Of a stretch of DNA of 64,000 bases, positions 8,940 to 16,801 are shown in pieces. Each line of letters starts with the position of its first letter. The first letter of the stretch is position 1. The notes beneath the pieces were generated by a model, which was given only the letters and a program-made list of their open reading frames with translations, ran no database searches and was not told where the DNA came from. This DNA comes from Komagataella phaffii GS115 (Eukaryota > Ascomycota > Pichiomycetes > Pichiales > Pichiaceae): NCBI RefSeq assembly GCF_000027005.1, contig NC_012964.1, forward strand, positions 620,001-684,000. Reading direction: 5' to 3'. The position numbers were made by a program, and so were the translations under genes.

Positions 8940-10862
8940 TCATAGTAATTGCTTTCTAAAATCCTTTAAGTGTTCGACAAATTTTGTGAGAGCTCCAGCT
9001 AGAGCGGAATTGCGAATGGTTCTCTTTGGTATTAAAGAACTGAACTCCTTCATATTCTGTTTAGAGTAAGGGCTCAATCTGAATGACAAATAAGCTATGA
9101 ATGTGCTCAACTCTTCCTTATTTTCACATACTTCATACCATAAGTCATTTTTACGAGTGAGAGATTCTGTCACTATCACTGTAGAAGCCCAAATGTTTTC
9201 CACACGCACTGCGGCCGGAAGCTTGGTATACATTTTGAAATGGCCTGCACTTTTTGCAAGATAAAAGGTTCCAACTGTGCCTAATCTTAAAATCTCAAAT
9301 TGTTGGACAGGGTCAAAATCATCACCAAAATTCTTTCCTGCAGCCAACTGAGCCAAAGAAGTTAGCAATTTAAGCCGCTCATTGGCAGACAAGTCATCAA
9401 GTCCCTGGTTGAGAAAAGGTTTATCCAGGTTGAAGCCATTCAGTTCCAAACCAGAAACTGAGATCCTTTCTGATAATAATTGAAAGTACTTTGAATAGTC
9501 ACCTGAGTCAAGGGTACTTTGTGGCATATCCAATATCGAACCCACAAGAACTCCATATACAATTTTCATTGTTTCACTGGCATTTCCCAGAGGATACGAT
9601 TGTGCGAGAGATAGTTGTGCAATATTCGCAAGTGAAGAAGGTTCATCCACTGTTAGTTTGTTGTTGAGTTGTAACCCGGCTTCAAAGTCCTGTGGACTCA
9701 ACGGCAGATCAGGACGTATTTGCTTTATCACTCCACTAATATATAGAATGTCTCTGGCAATACTTGTGGGCCGTATTGGGTAACCTAGTGCAATGGGATG
9801 ATGCTCTAAGCCACTTTCCACTGATTCGGCGATCGATAATATAGCAGGATCCCATGGATTGAGATTAAGATCTTCTTTGGTACCCAAATGAAAAGAAGAT
9901 TTGGTAGCTCTGTTCTTGCTGCCTTTTGGTCTACCTCTTAGCTTCTTCACAACCGGAGTGACTGATATCCCCATTTCAAGAAGTCTTTTCTTACTTGGAC
10001 CTCTTCCTCTTTTGGGAGCATCATCTCGAGCAGTTGTAATTCCTCTTGTGACAATGGAATTATAATCTTCTAAAATAATGCGAGGATGATTAGCAGGATC
10101 TGAAGGTATAAATTCCTCCGTATTCTTCGATGTGTCACTTTTGTCTTTGTAATTTTCGTTTCTATCATCAATCACAGTTACAATTTCTCTTGATGAGGGG
10201 TTCTCAAATATTGTCTTGAATCCTTTCAGTTGATGATTTGTTCTTCTGTCTCTGATCAGCTGAGGATTTTTACCACCCCTTAGCCTGACCTTGCCCCCAC
10301 GAGAACCAGGCCCAATAACAGGTAGAGAGTCGAGACGAAACTTAGAGATAATGGACTCGCTATAGTTATGATCTGAGGAGCTTTCCAGTGGAGATGATAC
10401 ACTAGAAAGATTGGGTCTATTTATCGATTGATCTTTGGAAGTTCCTGGATCCATTGAAACAAAATCAAGATGGCTATCATTTGACTCCGCATCATATCGA
10501 CTGGGGATCGGTATATCATTTTTTACATCATTGAAGGGGCCCGGAGTACGTTCAGTGACATTGGACGAACCATTGAGTGCTTTGAGAGCCAATTCTGTCG
10601 TTGTCATTGGTTGATGCAAATTTGAAGGTAAGGTCACTATGTTTGAAGGTTCTTGGCTATCTTGATGCCGTTGTTGTTGGTTATGTTGTTGTTCGGCTTG
10701 CTGATGTGCTACGGCTTGCTCAATGAAGGAGGCATAATCATCAGGCCTGCCAGGCGATCCAGCAGCCGCCGCAGCCATTGCTGCTAGCTGTATTTGTTCA
10801 GCCTCTGATTGATTGAGACCAACCTCTGTTACCTTGGGGTCTATTTCTGGATCCAAGGGCAT
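8940..10862 (-). CDS. AT-hook nuclear protein, possible chromatin-remodelling subunit
   Basis: 640 aa from the ATG at 10862. The N-terminus is Gln/Ala-rich (AAMAAAAAG, then a QQ-rich run). The middle carries basic patches: GGKVRLRGGKNPQ, PKRGRGPSKKRLLEMG and an AT-hook-like KKLRGRPKGSKNRATK, which suggest DNA binding. The last ~280 residues are folded and helical (RDILYISGVIKQIRPDLPLS, then SYPLGNASETMKIVYGVLVG) and recall a DDT/WHIM-type layout of ISWI-associated subunits, but I cannot name the family with confidence. It would be expected in the nucleus. It is divergent from the CxxC-repeat protein and convergent with the CFEM gene, 30 bp between stops. Alternatives: an RSC/SWI-SNF accessory subunit or a transcription factor. 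Confidence 0.6.
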   Translation of the reverse strand: MPLDPEIDPKVTEVGLNQSEAEQIQLAAMAAAAAGSPGRPDDYASFIEQAVAHQQAEQQHNQQQRHQDSQEPSNIVTLPSNLHQPMTTTELALKALNGSSNVTERTPGPFNDVKNDIPIPSRYDAESNDSHLDFVSMDPGTSKDQSINRPNLSSVSSPLESSSDHNYSESIISKFRLDSLPVIGPGSRGGKVRLRGGKNPQLIRDRRTNHQLKGFKTIFENPSSREIVTVIDDRNENYKDKSDTSKNTEEFIPSDPANHPRIILEDYNSIVTRGITTARDDAPKRGRGPSKKRLLEMGISVTPVVKKLRGRPKGSKNRATKSSFHLGTKEDLNLNPWDPAILSIAESVESGLEHHPIALGYPIRPTSIARDILYISGVIKQIRPDLPLSPQDFEAGLQLNNKLTVDEPSSLANIAQLSLAQSYPLGNASETMKIVYGVLVGSILDMPQSTLDSGDYSKYFQLLSERISVSGLELNGFNLDKPFLNQGLDDLSANERLKLLTSLAQLAAGKNFGDDFDPVQQFEILRLGTVGTFYLAKSAGHFKMYTKLPAAVRVENIWASTVIVTESLTRKNDLWYEVCENKEELSTFIAYLSFRLSPYSKQNMKEFSSLIPKRTIRNSALAGALTKFVEHLKDFRKQLL

Positions 10863-11129
10863 GGAGTCAGCTGAATTAATTGGGGAAAAAAGCCAAAAGG
10901 AGTAACTAGTAAAAGTCGATTAAAGAAGAAAAAACAGGCTTCCAATTCAGGGGACGGGGAAATGAAAGATGTCTACAGTAGCACCCCGCCTAGGGTATTC
11001 CATCTGCCTTCGGAGTAATGAGACTCACCTTCCAATCACTAATTCGCGGGCTTAGGATACCTTCCCAGCACCACATGAGAACGTGAAGAAATTTGTTCAT
11101 AACCATTACCTGATATAAAAAAGAGGAAG

Positions 11130-12167
11130 ATGGATCACCTCTCCTCCACAAAACAATTTATAGACGAGGCGTTAAAAACAGCCGAACAGGGAACACTACC
11201 CAAGGGAGAATCCGGTCATATTTCAGGTCATGACTCGGATCATCTCCTCGTTCCCGAGCATATGAATCTTCACCAATTTCTTCCTATGGGCGATGTTGGT
11301 GAAGAAGAGTCGCATTTGACCGCTGAAACCATTGGATGCACTCGGTGTAAGAAGCAGTTTGAGCAAGGGCCCCGCAAGTACAAGTTATGTCCTTATTGTA
11401 GAAAGTTGCAAAGGGAAAGATCAAGACGGTGGCAACAAAAAACAAAAGAAAAAGTCGGTGTTTGTCGGCGATGTGGGATAACAATGGACCCTGGTGAATC
11501 AGAGCAATTCGTACTGTGTGGGAAATGTCGTGGTTCGTTAAGGACGAAGAAGAGGCATAGAGCTGAAGAAGGGAGATGTGTACATTGTTCCGGCGAGAAC
11601 GAAAACTCTGCCTACAAAGTTTGCAGTAGGTGTCGTTCTAATGATAAAGAGAGACGAATTAGCCTGGAGAAGAGGGGCCTCTGTAATCGGTGTGCTACTC
11701 TGTTAACGGATTTGGAAAGAGATCACAAAGTGTGTCTGAAATGTCGAAACAAGAAACGATACTGCAAAGGCGCGGGCCGTAAGTCTCTCCACGAGCAAGT
11801 TGATGTAGCAGAAGCTGCGGCTGTTGCTTTGGCCAATGGCACTAAAAACTTAAGTCCAAGCAACTCCAACTTGTCGTCTAATTCAGGAGCCGCCTCTCTT
11901 CATCTGCCTGATGGGATGACCGTTCAAGAGTTCCTTCTCTCTGCTCAGCAACATTTGGGAGGTGGGACAGGACATCTACATCTATTGCACCCAAGATCTA
12001 CCCATGATCCATTAAGCATGGGTGATGCGAACAAAGTGTGTTTGAAATGTGGAATCGGCATTTCCATTGATGACGTAAACAACAACGGGTCTTCCAATTT
12101 TTGTGGCAAGTGTCTTGAGAGTGAAAGCAATTTATTTATGAATTCCGAGTCATCCGCTCAACATTGA
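11130..12167 (+). CDS. Repeated CxxC-pair protein, Wor3-like DNA-binding candidate
   Basis: 345 aa. Residues 70-205 hold eight CxxC motifs (70, 87, 112, 130, 150, 165, 185, 202) that form four pairs spaced 15-18 residues apart. Each pair is followed by a basic stretch such as RKLQRERSRRWQQKTKEK or RSNDKERRISLEKRG. A fifth isolated pair (304-307 and 325-328) lies near the C-terminus. Each pair could hold one zinc ion. The CPYC...RSRRWQ signature recalls the DNA-binding domain of Candida albicans Wor3, a hemiascomycete-specific family, but I give that link from memory and moderate certainty. The N-terminus is His/Asp-rich and the linker Ser/Asn-rich. The likely role is a sequence-specific transcription regulator. 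Confidence 0.6.
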   Translation: MDHLSSTKQFIDEALKTAEQGTLPKGESGHISGHDSDHLLVPEHMNLHQFLPMGDVGEEESHLTAETIGCTRCKKQFEQGPRKYKLCPYCRKLQRERSRRWQQKTKEKVGVCRRCGITMDPGESEQFVLCGKCRGSLRTKKRHRAEEGRCVHCSGENENSAYKVCSRCRSNDKERRISLEKRGLCNRCATLLTDLERDHKVCLKCRNKKRYCKGAGRKSLHEQVDVAEAAAVALANGTKNLSPSNSNLSSNSGAASLHLPDGMTVQEFLLSAQQHLGGGTGHLHLLHPRSTHDPLSMGDANKVCLKCGIGISIDDVNNNGSSNFCGKCLESESNLFMNSESSAQH

Positions 12168-12468
12168 GTGAAAAAATAGAAGCAGGTTAATTTCACTTGC
12201 AAAATTGAGAGATTTTTTGGTCTTCTGCCTGTCAAAACAGGTAATAATGTGAGACTTTTACTATGGGATATATCCGTTCGCGCATGCAGAACCTTTCACT
12301 GAATCGGTCGGTGCGGAGCACAACCGGTTATGCTGGATATAAAGCTAGCATGGTTTCCCTTTTGTAAGGCACCCGAAGTGGTGCTGCTAAGTGCTTACTA
12401 ATTGGTTTCATTTACCTTTGTGGCTCCTAACTCCTTCTATTTTGTTTTACGAAGGATCACTCTTGACA
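12168..12468. promoter_or_regulatory. Intergenic region upstream of the TSC3-like gene
   Basis: About 300 bp between tandem genes. An ATATAAA element at about 12337-12343 lies some 130 bp before the ATG at 12469 and is a plausible TATA box. No other gene or RNA is visible. Confidence 0.4.
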
Positions 12469-12744
12469 ATGATGAACGTTAAGCGAAGAAATGATGCCTG
12501 CTATTCCCAAGGAGGCGACCATAGCCCTCTATTAAGCTCAGTCAAGTCCGCTTTTTCAAGAGCTATGCGTGAATACTATTTGATGTACTATTATATGTGT
12601 CCATTTGAGGTTATGTCCACAGACGAAGCAGTAATTCTGCATATCATTATGACCTGCTTATTCCTACTAGTTGGCTACTCCTTGGTTCATCTACTGGATC
12701 TAGTCGTAGCATTGACTAGGCGACTTGTTACACATTTGGTGTAA
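12469..12744 (+). CDS. TSC3: TSC3-like small activating subunit of serine palmitoyltransferase
   Basis: 91 aa from the ATG at 12469; the longer frame from GTG 12391 is rejected. The pattern of yeast Tsc3 is visible: an amphipathic stretch AMREYYLMYYYMCPFEVMS immediately before a single membrane helix (about residues 55-78). In Saccharomyces the corresponding segment is a YYxxxPFxLM motif followed by a helix beginning with Leu-His. Here it is YYYMCPFEVM with LHIIMTCLFLLVGYSL. Tsc3 binds the Lcb1/Lcb2 heterodimer in the ER and stimulates the first step of sphingolipid synthesis. The similarity is short, so the assignment depends on the helix and motif order. Confidence 0.65.
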   Translation: MMNVKRRNDACYSQGGDHSPLLSSVKSAFSRAMREYYLMYYYMCPFEVMSTDEAVILHIIMTCLFLLVGYSLVHLLDLVVALTRRLVTHLV

Positions 12745-12840
12745 CACTGTATATATACTATTACGACTTGACGAGTTTCACATAATAATACGATTTAATA
12801 TTTATCAAAAAAAACCATCTGAGGCCATCTAAGTTTGGAA

Positions 12841-13431
12841 TCATGCTAGTAACAACTTCCCTTCAGAAAATGCGTAATCGATTGCATGTTCAACAGGCTC
12901 ATCAAATAAATAAGGTAGCAGAGGAACCACTGCCAAACCTATCCCAACAGGACCATACGTCCTCAAAGCGTGAATCTTGGAATTCTTGAATATATAACTA
13001 GAGTATCTCACCGAGGAATGGATTGTGAATGCTGGCAATCCCATGGATGCAATACTTTGAAACAGGCCCCGCTTCACCATTAACACTTTCCAATCCAGGA
13101 AATCTGGCTTCTCTGTATAAATCTTGGCACTAGTAGGATCAGGTTCAGGATAGTCAGATGGACTCGACCATGGTTTCAAATGGCTGGAATATTGACCATT
13201 TTGTTTCAAATTGGCTTTCCATCCCTCGTAAGCCACATCTCCCAGGATATAGGACCATGAGATAGCATAGCAGGACTTCACCAGGTATGGATGTGCCACT
13301 GGTCGGAAACTTTCTCCAATATCAGAAGTATAGGCCACATATCTATGAGCAGCTAGTAAGATTGTTCTCACTCTGTTTGCATAAGCAGCGTATCGAAGTC
13401 CAGTGTCCGTGGTTTCCTTGTCGTTGTTCAT
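12841..13431 (-). CDS. MTP18/MTFP1-family mitochondrial inner-membrane protein
   Basis: 196 aa from the ATG at 13431; the longer frame begins at TTG and is discarded. Family hallmarks are RYVAYTSDIGESFRPVAHPY near residues 30-50, then SYILGDVAYEGWK, and a conserved second half with KRGLFQSIASMGLPAFTIHS and GLAVVPLLPYLFDEPVEHAI. Animal MTFP1 (MTP18) is an inner-membrane protein that promotes mitochondrial fission; fungal members are poorly characterised. Several hydrophobic segments fit membrane insertion. It is convergent with the TSC3-like gene (96 bp between stops). DSC3 lies behind it in the same direction. Confidence 0.8.
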   Translation of the reverse strand: MNNDKETTDTGLRYAAYANRVRTILLAAHRYVAYTSDIGESFRPVAHPYLVKSCYAISWSYILGDVAYEGWKANLKQNGQYSSHLKPWSSPSDYPEPDPTSAKIYTEKPDFLDWKVLMVKRGLFQSIASMGLPAFTIHSSVRYSSYIFKNSKIHALRTYGPVGIGLAVVPLLPYLFDEPVEHAIDYAFSEGKLLLA

Positions 13432-13614
13432 TGGAGGTGGCAAAATAAGTGGATGGAAATAACAGTAACCAATAATTCGAACCCCAGCAATTGCAAACAA
13501 TAGATCGCGCTGTAACGGTGATTTGAATTTGTCTGCTTGACTTCGCGGACTTTGGCTATCAAAAAGATGAAAATGTTTGGATCTCTCTCTGCCTGCAAAG
13601 ATGAGAATACAAGA

Positions 13615-14349
13615 TCAGGAGAACATTCTAATTATCCCCAATGAAAAGTTAATGCAAACTCCAGCAATTATAGCAGTTTTTGTCCTTTTATTAACGATTC
13701 CCCCTAGATCGAGTCTCATCAAGAACAGTGCGAATACGCCGAGGAAACAACCCAACAATGTGCCAATCAAAAGATCCCTATTGGTATCTGGAACGTGGTT
13801 ATTTACATTTACAGCTGCTCCTGCAGGTGCATTTGCTAGTTGAGTGTTCTGGTTCCTGTTGTTCAAAACGTTGGAGAATTCATCGAACTCATTATTCACC
13901 GTGCTGTCTATCCAATTATCCTCCAATTCACGTAAATCTTCATTCTCGCCACTACCGTACATGCTATGGAAAGTGCTCCTCAACTCATCAACGTCTTGCC
14001 TGCTGAATCCTTGAGACAATAACCTGTCAAATCCAACTGCGGCTTCTTCTGTGCTCTTGATGGGCTGTTTTGTATCCCATTGACCTTCGTCAGCCAGTTC
14101 GTCCGCTGTAAGTGTTTCACCTACCAAACAGTGTATAAATATCTCCTCATTGGTGTGTGGAAGAGAATCAAAATCGGTGTTGGCTAGGATCACTTTCCCT
14201 TGGTAAATAAACTTCAAGCGCTTATTGCTTATCTGATTATATTGACTCCTCACATACGATCTCAGCTCTTTCAGACTGACCTGAAAGTTTGATGGAACCT
14301 CCAAATCAGGCAATTCATTTGAGAATCTGATCTTGATTCGAAGTGTCAT
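13615..14349 (-). CDS. DSC3: DSC E3 ligase complex subunit 3 (UBL plus membrane tail)
   Basis: 244 aa from the ATG at 14349. The first ~80 residues fold like ubiquitin (KIRFSNELPDLEVPSN, then LKFIYQGKVI and IFIHCLVGE). A central DUF2407-type segment has GFDRLLSQGFSRQDVDELRS and WIDSTVNN. The C-terminus has two hydrophobic segments (about 193-212 and 225-242). This order matches Dsc3, a membrane subunit of the Golgi/endosome Dsc ubiquitin ligase, which acts in membrane-protein quality control and, in fission yeast, SREBP cleavage. The first codons overlap by 35 bp with a possible small upstream frame on the same strand. Confidence 0.87.
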   Translation of the reverse strand: MTLRIKIRFSNELPDLEVPSNFQVSLKELRSYVRSQYNQISNKRLKFIYQGKVILANTDFDSLPHTNEEIFIHCLVGETLTADELADEGQWDTKQPIKSTEEAAVGFDRLLSQGFSRQDVDELRSTFHSMYGSGENEDLRELEDNWIDSTVNNEFDEFSNVLNNRNQNTQLANAPAGAAVNVNNHVPDTNRDLLIGTLLGCFLGVFALFLMRLDLGGIVNKRTKTAIIAGVCINFSLGIIRMFS

Positions 14350-14593
14350 ATCTATTCAGGGATTGATTATAGATGTGAGTGTCTCGCATGAGCTGATGCC
14401 CTAAGATGGGCTCTGTAATTATATGGTGCACGACCCTATCTATATAAGACGATTGGAAAGAAAATTTTAGCTCTTTGTGCGGACAACCAGTACTTTTACC
14501 GTGTTGCTTTGTTTCTAATAGGGCTATTGTCAGTAGTTCCTCTAGGGATTTAAGTGTCAAGTACTCGGAGAGATTAATATCACATTTGGTCAT
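14315..14593 (-). CDS. Possible small gene overlapping the start of DSC3
   Basis: A 92-codon ATG frame in the roughly 700-bp gap between DSC3 and the UPF0390 gene. The product looks protein-like (LSEYLTLKSLEELLTIALLE, then SFQSSYIDRVVHHIITEP), with alternating helical segments. I recognise no family, and it overlaps the first 35 bases of DSC3 on the same strand. It may be a real short protein, an uORF-like element or chance. Confidence 0.25.
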   Translation of the reverse strand: MTKCDINLSEYLTLKSLEELLTIALLETKQHGKSTGCPHKELKFSFQSSYIDRVVHHIITEPILGHQLMRDTHIYNQSLNRYDTSNQDQILK

Positions 14594-15047
14594 CTTAACG
14601 CCCGGTTGTTGGTTTTGCTTTACATGCCAGCAAGGGATGGTAGACCATACATCTTTTTATCTTTGATTCTTCTAGTTAGAGATTGTAAGAGTTTGTAGGA
14701 GAGCGACGTGTTCTTGATTCTTCTTTTCTGTGCAATGTTGCTGAGACAATGTTGCTGAGACCGACTGTAGGATGAAGAAGAACCATAATTATTGGCTATT
14801 CCAAACTTTGAACCGTGAGTTGAAAAAGCCGAAAAAATATAAGGTTTCTTCGTTGAAGGCAAGCACAAACGAAATGAACAGGTGAGTGGATCCTGTAATG
14901 CGGATTAGAGAGACTGCACATCAATCTTTGTAGACTATAGCGTAGATTCCCCTTCACCTATCTGATGTAGCTACTTTTCACTCGCCTAGCGCGACCAAAA
15001 GAATTCAAAAAAAATTTAACCTCCTTATCACTTTCCCTTCCACAGTA
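14594..15047. other. Remaining intergenic DNA before the UPF0390 gene
   Basis: A TTG-initiated 82-codon frame on the minus strand (14620-14868) has no recognisable content. A duplicated ACAATGTTGCTGAGAC segment occurs at about 14732-14761. The 40 bp before the ATG at 15048 are A- and pyrimidine-rich, as in strongly expressed yeast genes. Confidence 0.4.
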
Positions 15048-15344
15048 ATGGTTCAAGGTGCTCAAAAACTGGCCGTAAAGAAGAAGGCAAGGGTCACTAA
15101 ACAACAGATGAACCCAAGAAAGGCTGCTCCAAGAATTATCAAAGCTCGTAATCAGACCAAAGGAATCAAATTAACCCAAAAATTAAACAGAATTCACTCC
15201 GCCTCTTTAGTTGCCCAGACAGAAAGACTAGTTGCTTCACGTGTTGGTCATTTGGAATTGGTAAAAGGATCTCGAAGACAACTTGAAAAAGCTCAAAAGG
15301 AAAAAGATAAGAAGAAACCAAATGCAGCTAAAGCCAGTAAGTGA
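15048..15344 (+). CDS. Small basic UPF0390-family protein (C19orf53-like)
   Basis: 98 aa, very rich in Lys, Arg and Gln. It fits the UPF0390 layout: a short MVQGAQKLAVKKK start, then APRIIKARNQTKGIKLTQKL, then an amphipathic SASLVAQTERLVASRV helix and a Lys-rich end. The animal relatives (C19orf53) are small basic proteins of unclear, probably nucleolar or ribosome-related, role. A frame shifted by one base continues past its stop as an 81-codon open frame (15322-15567). GTAAGT (15339-15344) lies over its last codons. Confidence 0.6.
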   Translation: MVQGAQKLAVKKKARVTKQQMNPRKAAPRIIKARNQTKGIKLTQKLNRIHSASLVAQTERLVASRVGHLELVKGSRRQLEKAQKEKDKKKPNAAKASK

Positions 15345-15567
15345 AGATTCTCTGTTTGATTTCAAAACAGACTCCCAAGGATCAGGTAAGCTCACTGAAA
15401 AGCGTTCTATTTCCGGAGACTTGGTGCTCGGTTGGACGGTATCGGACGAAAAGTTTCGCATTTTACCCGTGATTAAAGCCTACAGCAACGATCAGTTTAG
15501 CTTGAAGGACGACGACGATGGAATCAAAGAGTCTAATATTTTGCTATCAAGAAGACGTCGTACTTAA
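15322..15567 (+). CDS. Overlapping out-of-frame ORF at the 3' end of the UPF0390 gene
   Basis: 81 codons from ATG 15322 in the +1 frame relative to the UPF0390 gene, running 223 bp past its stop. The content (SGDLVLGWTVSDEKFRILPV, then SNDQFSLKDDDDGIKESN) looks like a folded protein with an acidic patch, not random sequence, and ends in RRRR. There is no separate promoter. It could be an independent short gene, a spliced or frameshifted C-terminal extension of the upstream gene, or chance. Confidence 0.3.
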   Translation: MQLKPVSEDSLFDFKTDSQGSGKLTEKRSISGDLVLGWTVSDEKFRILPVIKAYSNDQFSLKDDDDGIKESNILLSRRRRT

Positions 15568-15801
15568 AAGCCAGAGTATATTGTATATTAAATGAATCGT
15601 ATTTTTCATTGAGTGGCTGAACTTGTAGTCTGCCAACTTGTTACATCGATGCCTGATATTTGATTTTTCCGCCTAGGGAGATAGATACCTTGAGGGGTCC
15701 TCCTAGTTTTTCCCTCGTAGGCTCCCACCGGGATTTTGCGCGACCTGTCGGAGAATATCTTGCAACCATCTACTCAATCAACCAACCAACTACGCACCAT
15801 C

Positions 15802-16761
15802 ATGTTTTCCCTGGCAGTAGGAGCATTGCTACTAACTCAGGCTTTTGGATATAGTAACCCAGCAATCTCTCAGCTTAATGGAGATCTTCATAGCAACAAG
15901 ATCAGCGCTGAAAGTGCTATACTCAATCTAGCAGATTATCTCGACATCGATGAAGATTATCGTTTGGAACCAGATACTGTTCTGCTGCCTGAATTACAGA
16001 GATCCCCCATTGATGATGAGTTGGTGATAATAATTAGTGGCGTTGATGACTATGCAGACATCTTACCCTTGCAATCATCTGTTGATGTTGGATCCGGTGA
16101 GATTTCCACCTTTATACAGTTCGTCAATGGTATCTCCAATAAATTTGATGAAACTGTTTCTAGATTGATTAAGCAAGACGTTGCTAAGAGAGACAGTGTG
16201 ATTAATCATGACCTTAATGGGTTAAAGCATGTGTTGGCATCAAACGCCAATGCTATTTTCCGAGTGGACGCTTTGTCTGACTTTGCTCGCACTGCTGGTG
16301 TTGACTCTGAGTCTTATAAGGCTGCCAAGGAAGCCATTACCAATGTTCTCCGTTCTACTGGCAGAGAAGTTTTGGTTGTCACCACACCCCCATTTGATTT
16401 TGCTCAAGAGATAACCAAAAGGGAAGTTAAGGGTACCTTCAATTCGTTCTCATGTTTCAAAACCCAAGATGCCTGTATACAAAATACCAACACTTGTAGT
16501 AACCATGGAATATGTTCTAAAGTTGGGGATTGCTACAAATGTCTTTGCACTCCAAGTAAGGATGCCAAAGGTTCTACCATTAGCTGGTCTGGTTTCAACT
16601 GTGCAAAGAAAGACTACGCCGTAGAATTCAATCTTTTCCTTTGGTCAGGAATCATATTGGTAGCTCTGTTGGTAGCAGGAGTTAAGTTGCTGATATCAAT
16701 TGGTAACGAGCCTATGCCAGGTGTTCTGCTTGCCGCCACCTCAGCCAAGAAAGCTAATTAA
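15802..16761 (+). CDS. Vps3844-type single-pass membrane protein with signal peptide
   Basis: 319 aa from the ATG at 15802; the TTG-led extension is rejected because the ATG is followed at once by a signal peptide (FSLAVGALLLTQAFG). The luminal part is mixed and unlike a known enzyme. Near the C-terminus lies an EGF-like cysteine cluster (CFKTQDACIQNTNTCSNHG, then CSKVGDCYKCLC), followed by one membrane helix (about 275-298) and a short cytosolic tail. This matches the C-terminal domain named Vps3844/DUF3844, linked to ER or vacuolar sorting in fungi. It is convergent with GSF2 (40 bp). Confidence 0.7.
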   Translation: MFSLAVGALLLTQAFGYSNPAISQLNGDLHSNKISAESAILNLADYLDIDEDYRLEPDTVLLPELQRSPIDDELVIIISGVDDYADILPLQSSVDVGSGEISTFIQFVNGISNKFDETVSRLIKQDVAKRDSVINHDLNGLKHVLASNANAIFRVDALSDFARTAGVDSESYKAAKEAITNVLRSTGREVLVVTTPPFDFAQEITKREVKGTFNSFSCFKTQDACIQNTNTCSNHGICSKVGDCYKCLCTPSKDAKGSTISWSGFNCAKKDYAVEFNLFLWSGIILVALLVAGVKLLISIGNEPMPGVLLAATSAKKAN

Positions 16762-16801
16762 ATAAAAAAAAAATAAAATAGGAATCAGATTATACACAGA
16801 T

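Noticed and set aside
14620..14868. 82-codon minus frame before the UPF0390 gene
   Set aside because: TTG start; repetitive Ser-rich content without a family.
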